Notes: a model not told the origin generated them from the sequence alone. A DNA stretch of 16,335 nt from DASTWM01 sp035765855 (GCA_035765855.1 DASTWM010000266.1:1-16335); one strand, 5' to 3'. Counted from the first letter of the stretch, positions 6,716 through 13,432 are shown. Numbers and translations: made by a program.

Positions 6716-8125
6716 ATGAAAAGAGCCATGCCGCCTGTTCCAATCTATCTCGCGCTCGGCAGCAATCTCGGCGACCGGCGCGCGCATCTGCTTGACGCAA
6801 TCGACCAGCTTCGGCAAAACGTGCGTGTGGCGCGCATCTCGTCGATGTACGAAACCGAGCCGGCCTATGTCACCGACCAGCCGCGCTTTCTGAATCTTGC
6901 GCTCCACGGCAGCACGGAGCTTGCGCCCGACGATCTGCTGCGCTTCGTAAAGGGCATCGAGCAGCGCATGGGCCGCGCCTTTGGGCCGCGCTACGGTCCG
7001 CGCCCGATTGACATAGATATTCTTGCCTATGACGACCGCCGCGTCGAACAGCCGGATTTGACGATCCCGCACCCGCTGATCGCCGAGCGCGCATTCGTGC
7101 TGGAGCCGCTGGCCGAGATCGCGCCCGACCTTGTGCTGCCGGGCTACGATGAGCCTGTGGAAACGCTGGCGCAGCGGCTCGGCCATGCTGGAATCGTGCG
7201 CGTCATCCCGAGCCACGCCGAGCAAGAAAGATACATCATGCCGCGCTCAACCGAACTTGTCATCGGGCCAGCGACATTTCACTGGGGCCGCCAAACCTAT
7301 CTCATGGGCATCCTGAACGTGACGCCAGATTCCTTCTCGGGCGACGGCGTGCTGGCGTCGGATGATTGGATCACGGCGGCGGTGGCGCGCGCCGTCGCGC
7401 AGGTCGAAGCCGGTGCCGACATACTGGACATCGGCGGCGAATCCACGCGTCCGGGCAGCCAGCCCGTTCCACTCAACGAAGAATTGCGCCGCGTCGTGCC
7501 GGTGATCCGCGCGCTGGCCGACGTTATGCAGGTGCCGATTTCAATCGATACCTACAAAGCCGAAGTGGCGCGTCAGGCCGTAGCGGCTGGCGCGACGATC
7601 ATTAATGATGTCTGGGGCCTTAGGATGGATGCGGGCATGGCGCGCGTCGTTGCCGAAAGCGGCGTGGCGGTTGTCCTCATGCACAATCGCATTCGGCCAG
7701 GCGAGGCTATTCAGCAGGTGGCGGTCGGAAATCAATACATCGGCCTGGATTATGGCGACCTCATGGCGGACATCATGCGCGAATTGCAGGAATTGATTGA
7801 TCTTGCGCTGGCGGCGGGCGTCGCGCCCGAGCGAATCATTGTGGATCCCGGCATTGGTTTCGGCAAAAACGCCGAGCTTAATTACGTGCTGGTCGATCGG
7901 CTGGATGAGTTGCAGGCGCTTGGCTACCCGATTCTGGTTGGCCCATCGCGCAAAGGTTTTACAGGACGCGCCCTGCAACTGCCCCCTGATCAGCGCGTCG
8001 AAGGAACTGCCGCCGCCATGGCGCTGCTGATCGACCGGGGAGCCGATATTGTGCGCGTGCATGACGTGGCCTCGATGAAGCGGGTGGCGCGCATCACCGA
8101 CCTGATTGTGCGGCGCGGCGCGTAG
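6716..8125 (+). CDS. folKP: Bifunctional HPPK-DHPS: hydroxymethyldihydropterin pyrophosphokinase and dihydropteroate synthase, 469 aa
   Basis: Two consecutive folate-pathway enzymes are in one frame. The HPPK half (about 10-165) has YLALGSNLGDRR, SSMYETEPAYVTDQPRFLN, GPRYGPRPIDIDILAYDD and IPHPLIAERAFVLEPL. A short hydrophilic linker (about 166-183) follows. The DHPS half (about 184-469) has MGILNVTPDSFS, ILDIGGESTRPGS, ISIDTYKAEVA, ATIINDVWG, IIVDPGIGFGKN, ILVGPSRKGF and RVEGTAAAMALL. The first loop reads SFSGDG rather than the textbook SFSDGG. The first enzyme adds pyrophosphate to 6-hydroxymethyl-dihydropterin; the second joins the product to p-aminobenzoate. The start could be 6716 or 6728 (MPPVPIYLALGSN); neither has a strong ribosome-binding site. 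An in-frame ATG at about 7238 could allow a separate DHPS product. It lies 123 bp after livF. Confidence 0.93.
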   Translation: MKRAMPPVPIYLALGSNLGDRRAHLLDAIDQLRQNVRVARISSMYETEPAYVTDQPRFLNLALHGSTELAPDDLLRFVKGIEQRMGRAFGPRYGPRPIDIDILAYDDRRVEQPDLTIPHPLIAERAFVLEPLAEIAPDLVLPGYDEPVETLAQRLGHAGIVRVIPSHAEQERYIMPRSTELVIGPATFHWGRQTYLMGILNVTPDSFSGDGVLASDDWITAAVARAVAQVEAGADILDIGGESTRPGSQPVPLNEELRRVVPVIRALADVMQVPISIDTYKAEVARQAVAAGATIINDVWGLRMDAGMARVVAESGVAVVLMHNRIRPGEAIQQVAVGNQYIGLDYGDLMADIMRELQELIDLALAAGVAPERIIVDPGIGFGKNAELNYVLVDRLDELQALGYPILVGPSRKGFTGRALQLPPDQRVEGTAAAMALLIDRGADIVRVHDVASMKRVARITDLIVRRGA

Positions 8126-8128
8126 CTG

Positions 8129-8785
8129 TCAATCCTGGGGCTGGCTGAACACCAGGCAATAGCTGTGATCATAGCCGTAATCGTAGTGGTCCCAGCCGAT
8201 CACAATCTCGCCCTCGAAGCGCAGCACTGCCCCGATGGCCCGCGCTACATCCCATGCCAGCGTGGTGACGCCACTCTCGCTTTTCAGGTTTGACACTTCC
8301 AGCACGACTTTTGCATTTGATTTCATCAACGGGAGCATTTGTTTGTAAATTGTTTGTAGCTGCTGAAGATACGTTTTGTAGCCTTCGGTTGGTGTGCTGT
8401 AGTTCGCCAGCGCGTGCATCGGATCGTCGTGTTCGGTCATGTACGGCGGCGAGGTGATCGAGAAGTCGAACAGCGGCAGATCGTACCGCGCAAGCTCGCG
8501 CGAGTCACCATGAATAATGTGCTCTGGCGCATGCAATTGCGAGCGGATGTACTGGACGCGCTGCTCATCGAACTCGACGCCCCATGCCGCGCGGTTCATC
8601 GCCTCAGCGACGAGCAGCGTGGTGCCGAAGCCCGCAAAGGGGTCGAAGACGACATCGCCGGGCCGCGTGAAGCGCTGCAAAAACGTCGCCACAAGGTCAT
8701 CGGCGTAGCGAATGTCACTGATGTCGCCGAACTCGGGCGGTAGCTTGCGGGGCCGCTGATTTTTAAGACGGATGAAGGTGCGCAT
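8129..8785 (-). CDS. Compact SPPY-type DNA methyltransferase (predicted N4-cytosine or N6-adenine), 218 aa
   Basis: This is an S-adenosylmethionine-dependent amino-methyltransferase of the N6_N4_Mtase kind. A motif X-like helix (RYADDLVATFLQRFTRPGD, 26-44) leads into motif I, VVFDPFAGFGTT (45-56). Catalytic motif IV SPPY (112-115) follows about 56 residues later, and the C-terminus ends GYDHSYCLVFSQPQD. SPPY is more frequent in N4-cytosine enzymes. The order X-I-IV with no space for a normal target-recognition domain is compact; beta-class enzymes usually run IV-TRD-X-I. No restriction endonuclease is nearby, so it may be an orphan. A DNA target is inferred; RNA is possible. ATG 8785 is preferred over an upstream TTG at 8794. 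It lies 15 bp after the AT-rich gene on the same strand, and its stop is 3 bp from the folKP stop. Confidence 0.8.
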   Translation of the reverse strand: MRTFIRLKNQRPRKLPPEFGDISDIRYADDLVATFLQRFTRPGDVVFDPFAGFGTTLLVAEAMNRAAWGVEFDEQRVQYIRSQLHAPEHIIHGDSRELARYDLPLFDFSITSPPYMTEHDDPMHALANYSTPTEGYKTYLQQLQTIYKQMLPLMKSNAKVVLEVSNLKSESGVTTLAWDVARAIGAVLRFEGEIVIGWDHYDYGYDHSYCLVFSQPQD

Positions 8786-8800
8786 GATGATCAAGGGTTT

Positions 8801-9259
8801 TTACTGAAACACGTATGCTTCCGATGGATTAATGTCCAGAAAAGGTTCCCAGTAAGGACGATATTTCTCGACCTCGTTGCAATAAATATGAATAGCCCAA
8901 TTTAAATCTGTCTCTACTTCAGTGATAAAGAAGATATATTCGTAGTTGAGAGGTTGTGCAATAAAGTAGTTTGCACCTACTTCAAAACAAAGAGGGCAAA
9001 GAGCGTCCGGGTCGTCCTCAAATGGAATGTAGAAATTACGCCGAAATATGATAGATAGTGTCTTTTCCAACTCACTATAGTGATATTCAAAACTGAAGAT
9101 TTGCGACTGGCATTCGAGAGGGATTCGGGAAAACTCTTGGAATGCCCTCCATAACTGTTGCAGATGTATCCCTTGAAGATATGTGGTCGATGTATCCGGA
9201 ATATAATTGGTAATTCCAAGAAGTTTGAGGTAGGTTGTAATGGTTTCATCTGTGTTCAT
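8801..9259 (-). CDS. AT-rich hypothetical protein, 152 aa
   Basis: I do not recognise this family. The protein is acidic and rich in aromatic residues (Tyr, Phe, Trp), with no signal peptide or clear membrane helix. It contains a CPLCFEVG pair of cysteines, a DLNWAIHIYCNEVEKY segment and an ending LDINPSEAYVFQ. The alternation of beta-like and helical stretches would suit a small alpha/beta protein such as an immunity or SUKH-like fold, but that is a guess. Sample lines of its DNA are only 25-45% GC, well below both neighbours, which suggests transfer. The start at 9259 has AGGAA 7 nt upstream. The start codon and first codons (MNTDET) lie inside a dispersed repeat phrase (9244-9269). It precedes the methyltransferase by 15 bp and is probably co-transcribed with it. 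Confidence 0.72.
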   Translation of the reverse strand: MNTDETITTYLKLLGITNYIPDTSTTYLQGIHLQQLWRAFQEFSRIPLECQSQIFSFEYHYSELEKTLSIIFRRNFYIPFEDDPDALCPLCFEVGANYFIAQPLNYEYIFFITEVETDLNWAIHIYCNEVEKYRPYWEPFLDINPSEAYVFQ

Positions 9260-9269
9260 CTGCGGTTCC
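9244..9269 (-). repeat. Boundary repeat phrase, GCAGATGAACGC family, overlapping a start codon
   Basis: Minus-strand sense reads GGAACCGCAGATGAACACAG and continues ATGAAA. It starts 20 nt after the DinB-like stop codon, in sense orientation. It contains the ATG of the 152-aa gene (9257-9259). It is the same family as 10116-10152, 12577-12610 and 12767-12803. Confidence 0.8.
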
Positions 9270-9289
9270 TACTGCTCCCGTTCGTCCGC

Positions 9290-9979
9290 TCATATCACCC
9301 GATCTTCAATTTCCCACACATGATCGAGTACATGCCAGGCCGCGCGACGCACGAAATAGCGTGGCTTCCAAAGCACTCGGCCGCGTGGCCCGCGCTCGGG
9401 TAGTTCGCCGTGTGTGGCTGCCGCCAGCGCATCGAGCACGGCCTGCCGCGTGCGTTCGAGTTCCTCGCTCAGGCTTGCCGGGTTGTGTTTTTGGAGCTTC
9501 CATCCCAACGCGCGCAGGTAGCTTTGTTCGGAACCGAGCACATGCTCGGTCATCTTGTCCAGATCGCGCCCGCCACCACGCGGCCCGCTGCGTAACTGCT
9601 TGCCGGTTGCCGCCTGCGCCGCCCGGTCGAACGCCTGCCAGTAGGTGCGCAGCAATTTCTCGGAACGCTCAAATTCTGCCTGGTCAAACGGCTGCATGTC
9701 GCGAGACGGCGCAGCATCCGGCGCGCCGAAATCGGTGGTGGTGGTGCCGGGCAGCCGCTCCACCACGGTCAGTTCAGCAATATCAGCCGGAGCATGGAAG
9801 GCGATGTGCGCGGCATGGAGCACGCTGGCGTAGCGCGGGCCGCTGCCGATCATGGCTTGCAATGCCGCAGCTTCATCGCGTCCGCTGCGGCACCAGCCCG
9901 GCCACTCAAGCGCGCCAGCAAAAGTGCGCTTGGTTCCCTGCTCCAGATACACCTCGATTGTGTTTGATGCTTGTGTCAT
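9290..9979 (-). CDS. DinB-like conserved protein with a HicB-like N-terminal segment, 229 aa
   Basis: The first 45 residues (IEVYLEQGTKRTFAGALEWPGWCRSGRDEAAALQAM) look like the small beta-alpha fold of HicB-type proteins. The C-terminal two-thirds is helical. It ends with FVRRAAWHVLDHVWEIEDR, whose His-x3-His arrangement resembles the metal site of DinB/YfiT-like four-helix proteins, with an earlier His at KMTEHVLGSEQSYLRALG. DinB-fold proteins often act as thiol-dependent metalloenzymes or are uncharacterised, so no reaction can be assigned. The start at 9979 has no clear ribosome-binding site. It is high-GC, unlike the next gene downstream. It lies 170 bp after the pgi stop, with a REP-like palindrome in the gap. 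Confidence 0.65.
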   Translation of the reverse strand: MTQASNTIEVYLEQGTKRTFAGALEWPGWCRSGRDEAAALQAMIGSGPRYASVLHAAHIAFHAPADIAELTVVERLPGTTTTDFGAPDAAPSRDMQPFDQAEFERSEKLLRTYWQAFDRAAQAATGKQLRSGPRGGGRDLDKMTEHVLGSEQSYLRALGWKLQKHNPASLSEELERTRQAVLDALAAATHGELPERGPRGRVLWKPRYFVRRAAWHVLDHVWEIEDRVI

Positions 9980-10020
9980 AGCGTATTTTTGATAGAAAAA
10001 TCAAATAAATGTTAGACGCG

Positions 10021-10086
10021 CATGTCATTTCGAGCGGAGCGAGAAATCTCTCTGAAGAGATTCCTCACTTCGTTCGGAATGACATG
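10021..10086. repeat. REP-like palindrome, 31-bp arms
   Basis: Left arm 10021-10051 starts CATGTCATTTCGAGCGGAGC; right arm 10056-10086 ends CGTTCGGAATGACATG. They match at 26 of 31 positions around a 4-nt loop. All five mismatches are transitions, so several would be G-U wobble pairs in RNA. It lies in the pgi to DinB-like spacer. A conceptual reading across it gives a peptide like HVISSGARNLSEE, which is a repeat artefact and not a protein. Confidence 0.93.
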
Positions 10087-10115
10087 GTGATCATCGGCTC
10101 CCTAATAGAGTTACT

Positions 10116-10152
10116 ATCGGCGTTCATCTGCGTTCATCGGCGGTTTCTTTTA
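10116..10152 (-). repeat. Boundary repeat phrase, GCAGATGAACGC family, at the pgi stop
   Basis: The plus strand reads ATCGGCGTTCATCTGCGTTC and continues ATCGGCGGTTTCTTTTA. In pgi sense it is AAACCGCCGATGAACGCAGA and onward, beginning at the pgi stop codon (10150-10152) itself. Confidence 0.85.
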
Positions 10153-11787
10153 CTTCTGCCCTCTTCCTTCCCGGTAGCGCCGAATCAGCGCGTTGGTCGA
10201 ACTGTCATGCTTCAGCTCTGGCTCGGTGTCGCCAAGCTCAGGAATGATGCGGTTCGCCAGCACCTTGCCAAGCTCGACGCCCCACTGGTCGAACGAGTCG
10301 ATCTGCCAGATCACGCCCTGCGTGAACACGCTGTGCTCATACAATGCCACCAGCTTGCCCAACATCTCCGGGGTCAGCCGCTCGGCCAGGATCGTGCTTG
10401 ACGGGCGGTTGCCCTCGAAGGTACGGTGCGGCACAAGCTCCGGTTTGACGCCTTCCGCCGCGACTTCGTCGGCGGTCTTGCCGAACGCCAGCGCCTCGGC
10501 CTGCGCGAACATGTTGGCCATGAGTATGTTGTGGTGGTTGCTGAGCGGGTTGAGCGTCTGCGTGAAGCCGATGAAATCGCATGGAATCAGCTTGGTGCCC
10601 TGGTGAATGAGTTGGTAGAACGAATGCTGGCCGTTAGTGCCCGGCTCGCCCCAGTAGATCGGCCCGGTCTGGTACTCGACCGGCTTGCCATCCAGCGTGG
10701 TGGATTTGCCGTTGCTCTCCATGGTCAATTGTTGAAGGTAGGCCGGGAAGCGTTTGAGGTATTGGTCGTAGGGCAGCACAGCGACGGTCTGCGCGCCGAA
10801 GAAGTTGTTGTACCAGATGCCGAGCAGCCCCATCAGCACTGGCAAATTCTGCTCGAACGGCGCGCTGCGAAAGTGCTCGTCCATGGCGTGAAAGCCGGCC
10901 AGCATCTCGCGGAAGCCATCCGGCCCGATCGCCAGCATAGTCGACAGGCCGATCGCCGAGTCCATCGAGTAGCGCCCGCCGACCCAATCCCAGAAGCCGA
11001 ACATGTTGGCGGTGTCGATGCCAAACTTCTCGACCTCCTCGGCGTTGGTTGAGACGGCCACGAAGTGCCTGGCGACCGCCGCATCGTCATGGAGCGCGTC
11101 GAGCAGCCATGCGCGCGCCGTGCGAGCGTTGGTCATGGTTTCCAGCGTCGTGAAGGTCTTTGAGGCGACGATGAACAGCGTTTCTTCGGGATCGAGGTCG
11201 CGCGTCGCCTCCGCGAAGTCCGTGCCGTCCACATTGGACACGAAGCGGAAGGTCATGGCGCGGTCGCTGTAGTCCTTCAGCGCCTCGTAAGCCATTACCG
11301 GCCCCAGGTCCGAGCCGCCAATGCCGATGTTGACCACGTTGCGGATGCGCTTGCCGGTGTAGCCGGTCCAGATTCCGTCGCGCACCCGCTCGGCGAAGGC
11401 GCTCATCTTGTCCAGCACCTCGTGAACTTCCGGCACAACGTTTTCACCATCAACCGTGATCGTCTGGTCGCGCTCCGAGCGCAGCGCGACATGCAGCACG
11501 GCGCGGCCCTCGGTGGTGTTGATCTTTTCGCCGCTGAACATCGCGTCGATTCGCTCGCGCAGGCCGCTCTCCTCGGCCAGTTGCACCAGCAGCCTGATCG
11601 TCTCGTCTGTGACGCGGTGCTTGGAATAATCGAAGTACAGGCCGACCGCCTCGGCGACGAGCCGCTCGCCGCGCGTGTCGTCCTCGGCAAACAATGTGCG
11701 CAGGTGTACGTCGCGGATGTCCTGATAGTGCGCGCCGAGCGCCTGCCATGCCGGGCGCTGGAGCAGCGGTGTGGAACTTGTGCTCAT
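10150..11787 (-). CDS. pgi: Glucose-6-phosphate isomerase, 545 aa
   Basis: This cytoplasmic enzyme interconverts glucose 6-phosphate and fructose 6-phosphate in glycolysis and gluconeogenesis. Both family signatures are present: a segment near FRFVSNVDGTDFAEAT, and SFDQWGVELGKVLANRI near the C-terminus. The substrate phosphate-binding segment is VNIGIGGSDLGP (152-163), and VASKTFTTLETMTNA and GGRYSMDSAIGLS are canonical. Family catalytic residues are in place: Glu357 (TMESNGKS), His388 (GTNGQHSFYQLIHQG) and Lys508. The length matches the long bacterial/eukaryotic type. The start at 11787 has AAGGAGA 6 nt upstream. It is divergent from the HAD gene. Its stop codon coincides with the edge of a dispersed repeat. 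Confidence 0.97.
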   Translation of the reverse strand: MSTSSTPLLQRPAWQALGAHYQDIRDVHLRTLFAEDDTRGERLVAEAVGLYFDYSKHRVTDETIRLLVQLAEESGLRERIDAMFSGEKINTTEGRAVLHVALRSERDQTITVDGENVVPEVHEVLDKMSAFAERVRDGIWTGYTGKRIRNVVNIGIGGSDLGPVMAYEALKDYSDRAMTFRFVSNVDGTDFAEATRDLDPEETLFIVASKTFTTLETMTNARTARAWLLDALHDDAAVARHFVAVSTNAEEVEKFGIDTANMFGFWDWVGGRYSMDSAIGLSTMLAIGPDGFREMLAGFHAMDEHFRSAPFEQNLPVLMGLLGIWYNNFFGAQTVAVLPYDQYLKRFPAYLQQLTMESNGKSTTLDGKPVEYQTGPIYWGEPGTNGQHSFYQLIHQGTKLIPCDFIGFTQTLNPLSNHHNILMANMFAQAEALAFGKTADEVAAEGVKPELVPHRTFEGNRPSSTILAERLTPEMLGKLVALYEHSVFTQGVIWQIDSFDQWGVELGKVLANRIIPELGDTEPELKHDSSTNALIRRYREGRGQK

Positions 11788-11804
11788 GCGATGTCTCCTT
11801 GTTC

Positions 11805-11865
11805 AAACCTGTCAGATCTGCAAAGGGGAGAACCGTAGTACCCTGCTTCCAGACCTGACAGGTTT
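11805..11865. repeat. Inverted repeat AAACCTGTCAG...CTGACAGGTTT between pgi and the HAD gene
   Basis: Arms AAACCTGTCAGATCTG (11805-11820) and CAGACCTGACAGGTTT (11850-11865) are 16 bp with one mismatch, around a 29-nt loop. It lies in the divergent promoter region, 18 bp upstream of the pgi start codon. It could be an operator, an RNA hairpin in the pgi leader, or another dispersed intergenic phrase. Confidence 0.8.
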
Positions 11866-11962
11866 CAGCAACAACGTAAACAGATCATATATCACAATTC
11901 AATGTATCATCCTCAATAGCGGCACAGATAATGCCAGCGCAAGTATAGCATCAGGAGGCAAC

Positions 11963-12574
11963 ATGAGTGCAATTACAACGCTTTTTTTCGATATCGGCGG
12001 CGTGTGCCTGAGCAACGGCTGGGATCATGAGCAGCGGCACGTCATTGCGGATCAATTCGGCTTCGACTACGAGACGTTTGACAGCCGCCATAGTCAGATC
12101 GTGGACAGCCTGGAGCGCGGCTTTCTCTCGCTCGATGATTACCTCAACTGGACGCTGTTCTACGAGCCGCGCCCGTTTTCGCCTGCCGATGTCCGCACAG
12201 CAATCGAACAACTCTCGACGCCGATTGAGGAGACGCTGGCGCTGGTGCGCACGCTGCGTGAACGTGGGCGCTATCAACTCATGACGATCAATAATGAGTC
12301 GCGCGAACTGAACGAGTACCGCATTCAGCGCTTCGGCCTGCGCGACATCTTCAGCGCCTTTTTCACCTCGTGCTACCTGGGCCTGGTCAAGCCGCAGCCG
12401 GAACATTACAACCGCGCGTTGCAGATCAGCCAGCGCAGCCCCGATGAGTGCCTGTACATTGACGACCGTCCCATGAACGTTGAGGTGGCGCGCATCCTCG
12501 GCATGTGCCCGATCCACTTCACCAGCGCCGAACAGCTAGAGCGCGAACTGCGCGACGCCGGGGTGGAGTTTTAA
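11963..12574 (+). CDS. HAD-superfamily hydrolase (YihX/HAD-IA-like phosphatase), 203 aa
   Basis: This is a predicted phosphatase with a Rossmannoid HAD core. Motif I is FFDIGGVCLS with nucleophile Asp10. Its second position is Gly rather than Asp, as in the YihX/epoxide-hydrolase-N-domain branch. A helical cap (about 20-90) follows. Motif II is at LMTINNES (Asn110/Asn111), motif III Lys143 is in GLVKPQPEHY, and motif IV is CLYIDDRPMNVEVA with Asp167/Asp168. The substrate is not evident; sugar phosphates are common for this branch, and divergence from pgi is suggestive only. The start at 11963 has AGGAGG 4 nt upstream; the frame is open further upstream into the spacer but without a ribosome-binding site. 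Confidence 0.85.
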   Translation: MSAITTLFFDIGGVCLSNGWDHEQRHVIADQFGFDYETFDSRHSQIVDSLERGFLSLDDYLNWTLFYEPRPFSPADVRTAIEQLSTPIEETLALVRTLRERGRYQLMTINNESRELNEYRIQRFGLRDIFSAFFTSCYLGLVKPQPEHYNRALQISQRSPDECLYIDDRPMNVEVARILGMCPIHFTSAEQLERELRDAGVEF

Positions 12575-12576
12575 TG

Positions 12577-12610
12577 AAACCGCAGATGAATGCAGATGAA
12601 CGCCGATAAA
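12577..12610 (+). repeat. Boundary repeat phrase, GCAGATGAACGC family, at the HAD stop
   Basis: AAACCGCAGATGAATGCAGA and then TGAACGCCGATAAA begins 2 nt after the HAD stop codon, in the same sense as the gene. Confidence 0.85.
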
Positions 12611-12647
12611 TCAATCAAAGTAATTGGTATTATTCAACCAATATCCC

Positions 12648-12754
12648 TGTCATACTGAATGAAGTGAAGCATCTCATTGCTTCAAAGTGTATTCTATGAG
12701 ATATTTCCCCTTCGCTTGCGCTCAGATCTGCGGCTCACTCGCTCAATATGAAGG
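12648..12754. repeat. Degenerate REP-like element
   Basis: The left arm (12648-12677), TGTCATACTGAATGAAGTGA followed by AGCATCTCAT, is the reverse complement, with two differences, of the right arm of the palindrome at 13362-13432. The right side starts ATGAGATATTTC near 12696 but is interrupted by unrelated or duplicated sequence. It sits centrally between the convergent HAD and MaoC genes, where it could help terminate both transcripts. Confidence 0.7.
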
Positions 12755-12766
12755 AAGTATCTATAA

Positions 12767-12803
12767 TCATCTGCGTTCATCGGCGTGTATCGGCGGTTAT
12801 TAT
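12767..12803 (-). repeat. Boundary repeat phrase, GCAGATGAACGC family, at the MaoC stop
   Basis: The plus strand reads TCATCTGCGTTCATCGGCGT and continues GTATCGGCGGTTATTA. In MaoC sense the TAA (12800-12802) is followed at once by CCGCCGATACACGCCGATGA. The orientation relative to the gene is the same as at pgi and the HAD gene. Confidence 0.85.
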
Positions 12804-13288
12804 CCTGCTGGAGTCCGTGGCTGCGGCTGTGGGCGCTGCGGCAGATGCTCGCGCTTGTAGACCATGATCGTGCGCTGGAACTCGATCACGATCACGCCAT
12901 CCTGATTGTAGCCAACTGTTTTGAATTGGACGATGCCCATGTGCGGGCGCGACCGTGAATCGCGCATGCTGATCACCTCGCTCTGGGCGTAGATTGTGTC
13001 GCCCTCGAACACCGGCACGGGCAGCCGCACAGCATCCCAGCCCAGATTCACGGCGTACTGCGATATGTCGCTTACTGACAGCCCGGTGACCAGCGCGAGC
13101 GTGAAGGTCGAGTCGACCAGCGGGCGGCCCCACTCGGTCTGGGCGGCGTAATGCTTGTCGAAGTGGATCGGATTGTTGTTGACGGTCAGCAGCGTGAACC
13201 AGACGTTATCAGTTTCGGTGACGGTGCGCCCGACCGGGTGCTGGTACACGTCGCCGACGGTGAAATCTTCGTAGCAGCGGCCTGTCAT
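12800..13288 (-). CDS. MaoC-type (hotdog) acyl-CoA hydratase/dehydratase, 162 aa
   Basis: A single hotdog-fold domain, probably dimeric, predicted to add or remove water on a CoA thioester. The hydratase-2 region reads LLTVNNNPIHFDKHYA (33-48), lined up with the G-D-x-N-P-I-H-x5-A motif. Here the catalytic Asp position is Asn37, while His42 is kept. GRPLVDSTFTLALVTG and FEGDTIYAQSEV follow, and SRSRPHMGIV is the loop seen in mesaconyl-CoA hydratase-like MaoC proteins. The tail is Pro/Gln-rich. The start at 13288 has AGGAA 7 nt upstream. It lies downstream of the CoA-lyase on the same strand (167-bp gap), so a joint role in methylmalyl- or citramalyl-CoA turnover is inferred. The Asp-to-Asn change makes the exact reaction uncertain. 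Confidence 0.85.
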   Translation of the reverse strand: MTGRCYEDFTVGDVYQHPVGRTVTETDNVWFTLLTVNNNPIHFDKHYAAQTEWGRPLVDSTFTLALVTGLSVSDISQYAVNLGWDAVRLPVPVFEGDTIYAQSEVISMRDSRSRPHMGIVQFKTVGYNQDGVIVIEFQRTIMVYKREHLPQRPQPQPRTPAG

Positions 13289-13304
13289 TGTATTGTTCCT
13301 GTTC

Positions 13305-13337
13305 TACCGCAGAGACGCAGAAAGCGCAGAGATTAAA
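13305..13337 (-). repeat. Boundary repeat phrase, ACCGCAGAG family, 5' side of MaoC
   Basis: The plus strand reads TACCGCAGAGACGCAGAAAG then CGCAGAG. In MaoC sense it is the pyrimidine-rich CTCTGCGCTTTCTGCGTCTC, ending 17 nt before the start codon. Confidence 0.8.
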
Positions 13338-13361
13338 TTTAGAAATTACGCAGTTGAACCA

Positions 13362-13432
13362 TTGTCATGGTGAGCGTAGCGAACTATCTCATGGTTAGTC
13401 AACGAGATGCTTCACTTCGTTCAGCATGACAA
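13362..13432. repeat. REP-like palindrome, 29-bp arms
   Basis: Arms 13362-13390 (TTGTCATGGTGAGCG...) and 13404-13432 (...CGTTCAGCATGACAA) match at 23 of 29 positions. The element is central in the spacer between the CoA-lyase and MaoC genes. Confidence 0.9.

Noticed and set aside
8129..9259. Restriction-modification system
   Set aside because: Only the methyltransferase is identifiable. The neighbouring 152-aa protein shows no nuclease motif such as PD-(D/E)xK or HNH, so calling a full system is unsupported.
10009..10401. Plus-strand 130-aa open frame starting MLDAHVISSGARNLSEE
   Set aside because: Its first part is the translated REP-like palindrome, the middle a dispersed phrase, and the rest is antisense to pgi. 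It has no ribosome-binding site or family match.
11771..11962. Upstream extension of the HAD gene to 11771
   Set aside because: It would overlap the pgi start and run through the inverted repeat. AGGAGG marks 11963, and motif I then sits at residue 10 as usual.
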